Assembly: GCF_035594125.1 (NCBI RefSeq)
Contig: NC_087178.1
Location: forward strand, 2,851,001 to 2,915,000
Reading direction: 5' to 3'
DNA length: 64,000 nucleotides
From: Scylla paramamosain
Taxonomy: Eukaryota; Arthropoda; Malacostraca; Decapoda; Portunidae
Part shown: piece by piece, positions 46,488 through 58,327 of the stretch
Numbering within the stretch: position 1 is the first letter of the stretch
Layout: each line of letters opens with the position of its first letter
Program-made: the position numbers and the translations under genes
Notes under the pieces: generated by a model
Seen by the model: the letters and a program-made list of their open reading frames with translations, nothing else
Database searches by the model: none
Told to the model about the DNA's origin: nothing

Positions 46488-46965
46488 TTGGTTAGGTTGT
46501 GTTGAACTAAATTAGGTTAGGTTAGGTTCGATTACTTTATTTGTCCTAACCTAAGCTGACCTAACCATACCTAATTCATTGAAGTTGTTATATGTTATGT
46601 TAACTTCTAACCCAGCTTAACATAACCTAACCTACAGAAACCAAAAGTGACCGAGTATAATGTAACCTAACCTAATCCAATTAAAACTTCGTTGAGCATA
46701 AGCTGACTTACCTATCTTAACATTACCCAGCTTCACGTAATTAATCCTAACCTAACCTAACCTAATCTAACATGACCTATCCTAACCTGACTTAACCTAA
46801 CCTAACCTAACATTAGCTATCCTAACCCTACCTAACCTAACCTAAACTAACCTATCCTGACAACGTAACCTAACCTAATATGAGCTATAGTAACTCTACC
46901 TGACATAATGTAACCTTACCTAACCTAACCTAACCTATCCTAATTTACCTACCCTAACCTAATCA
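46488..46965. repeat. Interstitial telomeric block, both orientations
   Basis: A short TTAGG stretch (46488-46525) is followed by degenerate CCTAA units to 46965, so the block contains an orientation switch near 46530. Confidence 0.85.
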
Positions 46966-47359
46966 ATGCAGCTAGAGTGTCTAATTTCAGTATAACTCTA
47001 AAGATAATAATAATAATAATAAATAAATAAAAAATCCTACCTTTCGAAGCGCATTTTTCGCCGAATTGTTTGCTTGACACGCCAATTGTACGAATGAAAT
47101 ATTCAGAACATGTCAGCTGTGTCCAATTGACTACTGGGAGGCATGAGTGCGTCGCTAAAACCCGGAAACAGAGGAACACCGCTTATCGCCCCCCTCCCCC
47201 TCCCCCCGGGCCTGCTGCTATACTGATAATACGATATAAAACTCAAGGAATAATAGATACCTTTCACTTAGCTAATATTTGGGATTACGATTTGTTTCAT
47301 GACTCAGAAGCTTAGGAATTTGGAAGAGTGGGAGGGGCGGAGAGAGTGACGGCGTGAAG

Positions 47360-47690
47360 GAAGGAAGAAAGGAAGGAAGGAAGGAAGGAAGGAAGGAAGG
47401 AAGGAAGGAAGAAGGGTGGTTTGGATGGAGAGAGAAATAGGGCAAGGGGAGAGTAAAGGACTGTATAGGTTTTTGTAAATATGTCAGGACGAGAGTAAGG
47501 GAGGAGGGAAGAGGGAGAGAGGAAGGGAGGAAAGGAAAAGGGAGGATATAGGAGTGCATCTCATCATACACACAAGGTTTCTGGATGTATACAAGGACGG
47601 GAGGGGAGAAGGAAGGACAGGAAAGGAAAGGAAGAAGAGAATGAATGAATGAAGGAAGGAAGGAAGGAAGGAAGAAAGGACGCAGAAACC
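47360..47690. repeat. (GAAG)n tracts
   Basis: GGAA/GAAG tetranucleotide runs at 47360-47412 and 47650-47680 in purine-rich sequence. Confidence 0.85.
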
Positions 47691-47737
47691 AAGAGAGGTA
47701 GGAAAAGAGGAGTATACAGGATTTTTCATCACAGGTT

Positions 47738-47942
47738 TAAGTTAGGTTAGCTTAGGTTAAGTTAGGCCAGATTAAGTTAGGTTACGTTAAGTTAGGTTAG
47801 ATTAAGGACAAGAGGAGTTTACTGGACTTTTCATCTCAGGTTTAAGTTAGGTTAGGTTAAGTTAGGTTAGGTTATGTTAAGTTAGGTTAGGTTAGGGTAG
47901 GTTAAGTTTGGTTAGGTTAGGTTAAGCTAGGTTAGGTTAGGA
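47738..47942. repeat. Interstitial telomeric (TTAGG)n block
   Basis: TTAGG with AAGTTAGG variants, interrupted once by a duplicated non-telomeric segment (AGGAGT..CTTTTCATC.. before 47741 and near 47811). Confidence 0.85.
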
Positions 47943-48095
47943 TGGAGGGAAGATAGGGAAGGAGAGGAGGGAGGAGAAAAAATGGTGAGGATACAGAAAC
48001 GTCTAACCATCACAAGCTTCTGCAGATGAATCACTATAATTGGTCATATTGTTTGTGCTCGTTTCAGTCGATACGTGAAGTGGCCTGTTTATTAC

Positions 48096-48097
<2 letters not shown>

Positions 48098-48137
<40 letters not shown>

Positions 48138-48252
48138 GTGCTGCAGTCTGGAGTGTTATGTTGTTGTGTTGCGTTCATTGTTCAACGTGCAGTGCTGTTT
48201 GAGTGACTGGAGGCCCCGTTTAACCTTTCAGTGTGTTTCAATCAGTCAGATG

Positions 48253-48313
<61 letters not shown>

Positions 48314-48707
48314 TAGGCAAGGTGTCAAGAGGAAGTATCGAGGCGTCAGTAAAGGTGAGGGAAAAAGTGACGTGACTGATATGACTGGTTGACATTATTT
48401 ATCTGGTGGTGTCAAGTACGAGGCTGTGACTGAAGGGAGGACGAGCGACAGGAAGAAAGGGAAGGAGGAGAAGGAGAAGGAGGACGGGGAGGAGGGATAG
48501 GAAAAGGAAGATTGTGCGAAAGGAGGAAGGAAGGAAGGAAGGAAGGAAAGAGACGTTGGTGGTGGAGGGGGAAAGGAAAAAGGAAACGGAAAATTGTATA
48601 GAGAGAAAGGAGGAGGAGGAGGAGGAGGAGGAGGAGGAGGAGGAGGAGGAGGAGAGAGAATCAGTAGCAGAGTAAGATGAAAAGGACATAGTATTGAATT
48701 ATGGGAC

Positions 48708-48795
<88 letters not shown>
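48098..48795. repeat. Microsatellite cluster (GT), (GT), (GGA), (GA)
   Basis: GT at 48098-48136 and 48256-48312, GGA at 48610-48653, GA at 48714-48795. Confidence 0.95.
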
Positions 48796-48797
<2 letters not shown>

Positions 48798-49254
48798 ACC
48801 AAAAAGCTGAAGGAAGAATCAGAAATACGTGTGTAACTCTATATTTTTTGAGCATCAGCAATACACGAGAGGAGTGAGTGATCCTTTTTTTCACGGCTGG
48901 CGAGGCAACAAATGGAGGGATTACTGGGCCTGACTCTTTTACTCTTGCTATCTAATGGGGGAGCAGGAGCGGCAGGTGTTCCTTCCTCTTCCTCCTCTTT
49001 TTTCCTCTCTGGTCCCTCGTGTTTCTAAATTAATGCAGTAAATAATGACTTCTAAGTGGATGTATCTAAGTAAATACCAATAAATGTTTCTAAATAAATG
49101 CCTCTAAGTGCTTTTAAATGGATATCTCCTAATAACTACCTCTAAATGGTTACCAATTAAGAGTTACGTCAGAATAAAAGCCTAAATGTTGACCTTTATT
49201 GAATCACCTTTTACAACACACTTCCTCTCCTCCCTGACTTGTTTCACGTGTTTC

Positions 49255-49735
49255 CCAATAAATACAAGTGTCGACTTAAACAATACTGGGTACGAGGGTC
49301 AAAAATAGTGATATACCTGGAGAATACAAAGGGAAAAAAATATTTCTCGTTTGGATTTGCACTCAGGATGAAAGAAGAAAAAAAGAAAATGGAACTGGAA
49401 AGAATAAGACTCGTAAATAAGTACGAGTATCGACTAAAACAACGCTGAATACAAAAGGACAAAATAAGATACCTGGAGGAAAAAAAAAAAAAGAAAAGAA
49501 AAAGAAAAACAAAATAAATATTCATTAACATTTTCACTAAAAAAAAATAACATTAGTAACTGGAAAGAGTAAAATGCTTGAAAAAAAGTACTACAAGTAT
49601 CAACTGAAACAACACTGAATACAAGGAGGAAAAATGATACACCTGGAGAGTAAAAAGAAAAGAAAAAAAAAAGAAAGAAAATTGAATTCACTAACATTTT
49701 TACTCGCAAGGTAAACATTAGTAACTAGAAAGAGG
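49255..49735. repeat. Three tandem units of about 165 bp
   Basis: Anchors TACAAGTGTCGACTTAAACA (about 49263), TACGAGTATCGACTAAAACA (about 49422) and TACAAGTATCAACTGAAACA (about 49593) are each followed by ATAC..CCTGGAGA and an A-rich run. The last two then have TTCACTAA / TTTTTACT..AACATTAGTAACT. Confidence 0.8.
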
Positions 49736-50153
49736 ACGATGCGTGAATTTTCAAAGCGAGAGAGGAATGATTAAATACTATCATGAAAAAAAAGAAAAAG
49801 AAAAAAATACGAAGGTTATTTCCAGGTTGAGACATTAACTGTCCACATCTCTCACCACCTGACAGATGATTAAAGCTAGACTGGAGCAAAAATTAATTAA
49901 TGATCTGTATTTTGATTTATAAAGGAGGAGGGGCTGCAGAACAAGAGATAGAGATGGTTACAGAGGTTTATAATGATACGAGATACACTTGACAAGTCAT
50001 TCGGAACTAACTGATGAAAGAGAGACTTGTTGTTCTTTGTTTCAGTGGTAAGGTTTGCAGTGTTGGGATAAATGAGTACGTGGTTGTGGTGTTTGTTGAT
50101 TTTTATTGATCCATTTAATCTTGTTTGTTGGTGTCGTCGTTATTATCATCTTG

Positions 50154-51160
50154 AGTTTGTTGTTGTTGTTGTTGTTGTGGTTGTTGTTGTTGTTGTGGTT
50201 GTTTTGTTGTTTTCCTTCTTCTTCTTCTTTTTCTTTCTTCTTTTTCTTTTCTTCTTCTTCTTCTTCTTCTTCTTCTTCTTCTTCTTCTTCTTCTTCTTCT
50301 TCTTCTTCTTCTTCTTCTTCTTCTTCTTCTTCTTCTTCTTCTTCTTCTTCTTCTTCTTCTTCTTCTTCTTCTTCTTCTTCTTCTTCTTCTTCTTCTTCTT
50401 CTTCTTCTTCTTCTTCTTCTTCTTCTTCTTCTTCTTCTTCTTCTTCTTCTTCTTCTTCTTCTTCTTCTTCTTCTTCTTCTTCTTCTTCTTCTTCTTCTTC
50501 TTCTTCTTCTTCTTCTTCTTCTTCTTCTTCTTCTTCTTCTTCTTCTTCTTCTTCTTCTTCTTCTTCTTCTTCTTCTTCTTCTTCTTCTTCTTCTTCTTCT
50601 TCTTCTTCTTCTTCTTCTTCTTCTTCTTCTTCTTCTTCTTCTTCTTCTTCTTCTTCTTCTTCTTCTTCTTCTTCTTCTTCTTCTTCTTCTTCTTCTTCTT
50701 CTTCTTCTTCTTCTTCTTCTTCTTCTTCTTCTTCTTCTTCTTCTTCTTCTTCTTCTTCTTCTTCTTCTTCTTCTTCTTCTTCTTCTTCTTCTTCTTCTTC
50801 TTCTTCTTCTTCTTCTTCTTCTTCTTCTTCTTCTTCTTCTTCTTCTTCTTCTTCTTCTTCTTCTTCTTCTTCTTCTTCTTCTTCTTCTTCTTCTTCTTCT
50901 TCTTCTTCTTCTTCTTCTTCTTCTTCTTCTTCTTCTTCTTCTTCTTCTTCTTCTTCTTCTTCTTCTTCTTCTTCTTCTTCTTCTTCTTCTTCTTCTTCTT
51001 CTTCTTCTTCTTCTTCTTCTTCTTCTTCTTCTTCTTCTTCTTCTTCTTCTTCTTCTTCTTCTTCTTCTTCTTCTTCTTCTTCTTCTTCTTCTTCTTCTTC
51101 TTCTTCTTCTTCTTCTTCTTCTTCTTCTTCTTCTTCTTCTTCTTCTTCTTCTTCCTTCTC
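50154..51160. repeat. (TTG)n then 904-bp pure (TTC)n array
   Basis: A TTG-rich lead (50157-50212) passes into an uninterrupted (CTT)n run at 50251-51154, about 301 units. The lead order (TTG then TTC) is the same as at 36938-37701. Confidence 0.99.
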
Positions 51161-51649
51161 CAGTCATTCCTCTCACTTGCATTTTCCGCTATTTTCACTC
51201 CCTTTAAGTACCACCATCTTTTGTACCATCACTTTCACCATCACCAGCATCACCTATGAGTACCTTTACCTGTGTCCTTCATCTCACCTGTCCATTACTT
51301 TCCCTCACCTTGAACCTCAAAAGATTCCACGCATCCCATAAATAACGCTCTAATCTGCTGCAGTAAACAAGGCACCTGATTACCTTCTTGACTAATAACC
51401 CCCCAATTTACCTGGCTAACTCACCTGAGAGGAGCGTGTGCCTCTTAATTAAATCTTCATAATGGTTTAGGAGTTATTTTAAGAATGTTGTGGTGGTATA
51501 TTTGCTTCGGTATAATTGTGGTGCGTGTTAGTGTGTGGTGGGAGGGAGGGATGTGGTGGTGGCGGTGGTGGTGGTGGTGGTGTGATTGTGATTCTGGTGG
51601 TGTTTTTTGTTTTATACATTATGATGCTTTCGCGGTGTCAGGCTGCTTC

Positions 51650-51706
<57 letters not shown>

Positions 51707-52860
51707 CCACCACCATTATCAATACTGCCGTTACCACTGTTAATGTTATTACTGCAAACAAAAAAATCCACGCACATAATACATATAGTGATTGCTGCTC
51801 TGTTCGGTAAGCGACAGGGAAATTAATGCTTGAAATTGAATTACCTTGAGTGGAAGTGTACACAAGTGAGCCCGAGTCCCTCCCTCATAATTGCTTAGTT
51901 AGCGGACAGAGGCGACTCGTTAAAACTTTGACTTAGAGTGAGGGCGCCAGGAGAGTGTGGCGGAGACTCCCATCACCACCACCACCACCACCACCACCAC
52001 CAGGCGTCTACTGTTTACGATGCCCGCACTACTGCTACTGCCTCTCCCAGGACAACTTATTCAGCTTGCTCTGTTGTTATTGCTACTGTCATCACCGCCA
52101 AGAACTCTGCTATTGTTACGTAGCACCGCCATTACTACTATTGCTACTATTACTACTACCACTACTGCTACATTGTTGACACTACCGGTGCACACTCACC
52201 TACATCTCCTGCCCCCAACACACACACACCATAATCGAATAGCCCTCAGAACCTTCACGTCTGTAACTCGCATCCAGGAAACGCATTGTCTCGTCGGAAG
52301 AAGAAATGTTTAGTCTTGCGCAGATTAATGGCAGGATACATTACTTTCCTCCCTTGCACTCCAGCTTCAGTTTCCCGTCCTCCTCCCTCTTAGCCTCGTG
52401 TTTCACCGGGGCTTCATTTTTCATTTTAATTCCTCCACTCAGTTCTGGTTCAGTTTCCAGAGGACCCATCTTGTTATCGTCCGTTTCCACCTTGCGTTTC
52501 ATTTTCTATTTGTTCGTCCCTCTCTGTCTCTCTCCATCCTGATTTTTAAGGCCGTTTTCACTCACGCTTTTAGTTCAGCTTCGCTCATGAATCAGTATCA
52601 GTTTAAGTGGTGATAAGCAGCACGGTGGAGGCAGAGGGAAGCCCTACGTGGGTCATCTATTTGTATCCCCCCTTTATACTAACAATACACTGTACTGGGA
52701 AAACTCTGTACAATACACACACACACATTTCAATCTGTAGCGATGAGAATTATTCTTGTTCCCTCACCCACGTTCCCTCAATGAAGACAGCACACCCACA
52801 CGACAGTCACCCTCGTCACCCTAGTCACCTAGCATCGAGGACAACTCCCAAACAAACATC
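51161..52860. other. Intergenic, no gene recognised
   Basis: Contains (GGT)n-like sequence near 51555-51580, (TTA)n at 51653-51702 and (CAC)n at 51970-52002. Frames of up to 118 codons are repeat-driven. Confidence 0.55.
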
Positions 52861-52898
52861 CGGGAGTTGCAAGTTCCTCTAACACACTTTACTTTACT

Positions 52899-53063
52899 GC
52901 CAAGAAGCTTTAGACCAGCTGTACTATGTCGCCCTGAGTCAACACACCTCAAGCCCCGTTCGCTGCAGCCCCGCCCTAGCTCCCCGCCCCTCTGTGTTCT
53001 TGCACCCACCGCCTCCGTTGCCTTCTCTCCTCCTCCTCGTCCTCCTCCTCCTGCTTCTGCCAT
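52899..53063 (-). other. Possible GC-rich first coding exon (speculative)
   Basis: On the minus strand CAACATGGCAGAAG gives a near-perfect start context and an open frame MAEAGGGGRGGGEKATE onward, in locally GC-rich DNA, with a possible GTAAAG donor at about 52898. No downstream exon or homologue is recognised, so this could be chance. Confidence 0.2.
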
Positions 53064-53158
53064 GTTCGTCCTCTGCCTGGGTCTTCCTTTCAGTGGGTCG
53101 ATGTAACGAGGTCTCGCTCTCTCTGTCTCTCGTTCAGGTTCTTCCGACAGGCTTAATT

Positions 53159-53159
<1 letters not shown>

Positions 53160-53218
<59 letters not shown>

Positions 53219-53294
53219 CGTGTGTGTGAGTGTGCTGGGGGAAAAAAGCTCCCATCCCCTTTAATTCATTGCTTTTTTTTTTGTTTTACTTTTC

Positions 53295-53325
<31 letters not shown>

Positions 53326-54338
53326 GGTGTACCTAGAGGAAGGAAAACTCAGGTTCCGTTTCAACATTGCCTGTTTCCTTTAAATCCTGAAATGGCGATG
53401 AAGCTGCCGGGGATGGATGGAGTTGCGTGGCTTCTGTGTAGTGGCTGGTGGTCATTGTGGTGGCGGTGGTGGTGGTGGTAGTAGTGGTAACAATGGAGAT
53501 GCTGCAGCGGTAGTGTTGGTTAGGTGGCCTTTAAGACACAACATACTACAATGTAGCTTACCTCTCCTCTCCTCCTCCTCCTCCTCCTCCTCCCCTTTGA
53601 ATAACACGGGTTGCTAACTGCTAACAACCAGAGTGAAGAGCGCAATTAGTCGAGGCCTTACCGATGAGTGTTATTGCGTCTTAACATCGACTTTTGTGCA
53701 CGAGATATATTTTGGGTCACCCTTTTTATTTTTCAAGATTTTCCCCCGCAGATAGGACCAGACGTGTGTTTCGGTCTTAATTACTGTCTTCCGTGCTCCG
53801 TCCACCTTCCAAATGGCCCTGGGAACACTTTCGGGTGAGTTTAAGGTGGCGGGACTAAAGGTGGGGAAATATATATTACTTCTTCTCTAGTCTCTTGGCG
53901 ACCTCAAACACCCATTTAGACAGTCCCCTGACACACCAACCTCTGCTTATGTTCCTATTTTCCTTATTTATCTATTGAATTATTTTTCTTATTTATTTCT
54001 TATTTATTTTGGCTCTTTATTCCAAGCCAGTGAGTGTGTATTACAATCTTCATCTCTCGTCCTGCTGCCAAATTGATTCGTGCGTCACAAGGGCCGCCCG
54101 TCACCTGCTCCGGCTGTCAGAGTGAGAAATAGAGACATAGAACACGCCACCCCAGGCCCCGACTCACGATATTGCTCTACAGTCCATGCCGGCGATAAAC
54201 AAATGCTCTCGCGGCCGTGAAGGATGCACGCACCTGACGGGGACTGTCTGTGCCACTTTTTGAAACGGAGGCGTAGTGAAGAAAAGAATTTGATACGTTG
54301 AAAAGAAGTGGACACATGCGTACATAAGTACATGTGCG

Positions 54339-54398
<60 letters not shown>

Positions 54399-54964
54399 GA
54401 CCACAATTTACACGGAATATATCATAAAAATTAAAAAGAAAGACAGAAAAAAAGTATTAGTCTGAAAATTGAGCCTTCACACCCACCCAACCACGCACAC
54501 GCACACACACGCTCACCCTCATCAGGCCACTCAACGCCCGCTCACTATCAGCTCTCATTAGGCACGATTGAACCTTTGTCAGTCGTCCAACAGTCGTACT
54601 CCGCCTCATTGTTATTCCAACAGGTGAAACTCATCCAAACTTCAGATGGGAGGGAGAAAAAAAGGCCTCTTTGAAATTGGAAAGTCTTGATGCAGGGACG
54701 GACGGACAGACAGACATACAGACGAACAGGCGGGCGGTGGCGGCGGCGGCGGCGGGTGGGTCTCCTTGTTTATTTTACGCCACGTGTAATGTTTTGGTCC
54801 TGAATTAGAAGACAAGTTTTGGTGGTGCTGGTGGTGGTTTAGTTGTTGTTTTACCGCTACTGTTCAACTGTTTCAGTGGTATTCCGAAACTAGAGTAAGT
54901 CGAGAACGAAAAACAAAAATAAAAACATCTGTTAATACTTTTTTTCCCATCTGTTTTTAATGAA

Positions 54965-55018
<54 letters not shown>
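53160..55018. other. Intergenic with microsatellites
   Basis: (GT)n at 53160-53215, a T run at 53299-53325, (CCT)n at 53573-53593, (CA)n at 54341-54396 and (CT)n-(CA)n at 54966-55018. No gene recognised. Confidence 0.7.
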
Positions 55019-55020
<2 letters not shown>

Positions 55021-55460
55021 TATAATCATGATACAGGCAAGAGAAAGTACGAGCGCAACTGAACTGGAGTGTGGCTAGTGGGTGAGCCTACATTTGTTCC
55101 TTGTGGCTGAGACAAATCTCGCGGGGATGGGAGTAGTAAACACAAACTGGCGCCAAGATGGTGGCGGCAGGGACGGACTGGACATTTACAGTATAGAGAT
55201 GAGTATTTCCACCAATTGGCTTTTATATTAGGAACAGAAGGGGTACTAGACATGGTGCATTGGCAAGGTGAGACACCGGGAAAAGGAGAATTAAGGTGTT
55301 AAAAATACTCGAGGTGGTGGTTGCATATGGCTGTAGCGAATATTAATTTTAAAAATATTTACCTTAGATGATAATTTTCATGTGACACTTACTCTTCACA
55401 GGGTCAATTTTTCAAGTATTATCGCCATACCCCTTCCCTGGCCTGCCTGGTTTGGGTGTA

Positions 55461-55924
55461 GGACGATTTGGCCACGGATGATTTGCCCACGGACAATTTG
55501 GCCACGGGATGTCACCGTAGGACGTTTTGGCCACGGGAACTTCCCAAGGTGGACGTTTTGGCCATGAAACATATTTACTGTAATATATATTATATTTTGT
55601 ATTATTTACATATTTTCACAATTATTATTAATATTCGTATTTATTACCTAACCTAACCTAACCTAACCTAACCTAACCTAACCTAGCCTAACCTAACCTA
55701 ACCTAACCTAACCTAACCTAACAGAACAGATTAGAGAACTTTTTTGGATAATAAAACAGACTAAAGATTTTTTCCTTTACTTAATAAGCAAGCTACTAAG
55801 TGCAATAGATTCCTAGTATTTTCTCCCGTGGCCAAAATGTCCTACCCACCGTGGCCAAAACGTCCTAGGGTGACATCCCGTGGCCAAATCGTCCGTGGCC
55901 AAATCGTCCGTGGCCAAATTGTCC
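55461..55924. mobile_element. Fold-back element: inverted arms of a 17-bp unit around a telomeric-repeat loop
   Basis: The left arm (55461-55567) has five units of GGACGATTTGGCCACGG or variants with a GGATGTCACC spacer between units 3 and 4. The right arm (55825-55924) is its inverted counterpart with five units in mirror order and the same spacer (GGTGACATCC). The 257-bp loop is AT-rich and holds about 15 CCTAA units (55646-55722). There is no coding capacity. It resembles a non-autonomous fold-back transposon; the class is not determined. Confidence 0.85.
55646..55722. repeat. Telomeric (CCTAA)n block in the fold-back loop
   Basis: About 15 nearly perfect CCTAA units with one CCTAG variant. 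It is the cleanest telomeric run in the window. Confidence 0.97.
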
Positions 55925-56894
55925 GGATTCCGCCTGGTTTAGGCATCACAAGGTCACGCCCCATTCCGCCACCAATGCACTGCTGCAATGGATATCGTCA
56001 TTTCGAGATTGATTTGAAAGCAAGCAACGTTTGCAGGAAAATATGTATAATGAAACGAATGAAAAGCAGTGGTGACGAAATGGGTGAGAATTGTGGTGAT
56101 GAAACGAGTTGGTGATGAAACAAGTATACCACATCCTCCATTATGCTAATTTCAGTTGATCTTACTGACGATTCTGTGTCACGTACAACATCGAAACCTA
56201 CATATAATGTCAGACACACTATGGCCTTGCCGTAAATGTAATTATCTTTTGGGCCAGTCTGATATGCTGATGTGCTGCGTCTTGTTTTTTTTTCCAAGTC
56301 TAACGAGCTCAGCACCACTCCGTCAGCAAAGCCTAAACTGCGTTGTTTACAGTCAGAATACTGGTGCGCATATTTCAGAGTCAATGACGTTTGATGACAT
56401 ATGTAATGTTACGTTCTTTTCTGCAAATGATTAATAACACGTATTTCTTGCCAATGCCAGGACAGCACGTTATCCAGTAGACAAGCGGGAACCACTTCAA
56501 GTAGGAAGTAAGCTTCAATTTGAACATGGATGTTGTGACCGAGTGTAATAAGTTCGAATTTACTGCAAAATTATATTTACGAAACGATTCAGCGATAGAG
56601 TTTGCGTTAGTATTTTTATTTATTTATTTATTTTTTTACTGCAATCTGCGCAGTGTCTGGAGCGTAACAGGCTTTGTAATTGTATCTGATAAGGTTAGAT
56701 TGTGCTAGTTGCGTTAATGACCTTGGGAGTTATGGTAGTTTAGGTTGTTAGGTTAGATTAGTGTCCTTAATTCGGCGTCCAGGGGGATAACTTGGTAAAA
56801 AGAATTACCTTCGATCCTGTCTTAGCGTATATAGAATGTCCCACTGCAAGTGTATGAGTAGTTAACTTAGCTTATTTTCATGTAATCCATTGTC
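55925..56894. other. Low-copy sequence, no gene recognised
   Basis: A 128-codon minus-strand frame (55998-56384) lacks recognisable motifs and has no convincing splice context. Confidence 0.5.
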
Positions 56895-56897
56895 TTA

Positions 56898-57060
56898 GGC
56901 CCTTTTCACACGACACCGCCGGTCACCCAGCGCGAAAGGCTTGGGCAACTGCAAGAAAAATGTAGCCGCGCGCCACCGCAGTGGCTTCGTATGAAAGGCT
57001 CCATTTCAAACTATGGGAGGTAATTAGTGGCGGCCGCCGGTGGCGTTGGAGTGTCTACCC
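56898..57060. mobile_element. Candidate 163-bp MITE with TTA target duplication
   Basis: The segment is flanked by TTA on both sides (56895-56897 and 57061-57063). It begins GGCCCTTTTCACACGACACC and ends in the inverse of GGGTAGACACTCCAACGCC. It is GC-rich, unlike its surroundings. TTA duplications suggest a PIF/Harbinger-type MITE; the inverted repeats are imperfect. Confidence 0.45.
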
Positions 57061-58049
57061 TTAACCGATTCTCCTTGTTTGTTATACCGTTCATTATTTT
57101 CATGAAAAACAACATAACTACGATTAAAATCTTTGTGTATTGTTGTAATGAAGTTTTTCATAAATGTCGTTAGGTATGGACAGGTAGTTAGATTTAAACA
57201 AGTGAATAGTTTGATAATTTATGGCTGGTTAACATCAGGAAGTCATTTCGTGTTCTGGCGGTGTCGATAAAAATCACACATAAATAACTACTTGAGCAGA
57301 AATCTGAAGGTGGCACGGAACACCTGGCGTTTCTCCTCATATCTCCATATCCACAACAGTGTTTCGGCTTAGGAAAGGTTTTGGGATAAAGTTTCTCATA
57401 AGTCCTCGCCGTGTATAGTGACGAGGCTTACGTGGGAAGTAATATGAGAGGTGAGCTTCCCGGTGATGTGAAGCATTTTGTGAGGAAATGTTTGGTATGG
57501 ATTCAGGGAGGGTATTGCGAGAGGTTTGGGTAATAACACTTCGGGGATTGTTGGGAGTTCGGCACTAATAGGCTGCATTATTTCCTGCTGTTACTCTGCT
57601 CGCTCTGTTGTAGTTTCAGATGCTTTCAGTTCAGGCCTAAAGACAATCAAGCTTTAAAATAATTTGGGAGAAAGAAGTTTGTGTCGTAAGGTGTTTTGAG
57701 ATAAGAATATTTGTTCCATGATGTTATGAGTGAAAGACGCTTGTTACGCCGTAGAAATAATTCGTTTCTGCTTAGTAAATCCTCTATATAATAAAACATG
57801 AAATCACCTTTAGACAGCTGTGAGATAAAGGTGACAGATAAGCTCCACATAACCGCGCTGTTGGCGAGGTGCCACAGAGGACAAGGGCTGACCCATGTAA
57901 ACACAGAACCTGACTCTCAAAACAGTGGCAGTGACGGAGTAGCCTGAGTGAATGCTAACTTTCTTGATCCAGAGTAGTTTATTGTCTAGTGCGTATTACT
58001 TGGATAAATGTTAATACAGATGTTAGACCAGTGAAGGCTAAATAGATGA

Positions 58050-58111
58050 ATGGATAAAATGGCAGATAGATAGATAGATAGGTAAAATGACAGATAAATG
58101 AATAGATAGAT

Positions 58112-58147
<36 letters not shown>
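58050..58147. repeat. (GATA)n tract
   Basis: Imperfect GATA repeats, purest at 58100-58147. An (ACC)n run follows at 58262-58290. Confidence 0.95.
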
Positions 58148-58148
<1 letters not shown>

Positions 58149-58327
58149 TGGAATTACAACATTGTCGTGCAAAAGTTAATGGTTGTCGTTTAAAATTGGC
58201 CTTTTTACTAGTCTTTTTTTTTTCTTTTAGTTTTCATGAAGATTTTACTTATGTCAATTGTACCACCACCACCACCACCACCACCACCACGGCGCAGAGA
58301 GGAGACTTATCGAAGGGTAGCATCCAA

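Noticed and set aside
50072..51341. Open frames of about 350-410 codons of poly-Ser, poly-Phe, poly-Arg or poly-Lys
   Set aside because: Same cause: the 904-bp (TTC)n tract has no stop in any frame.
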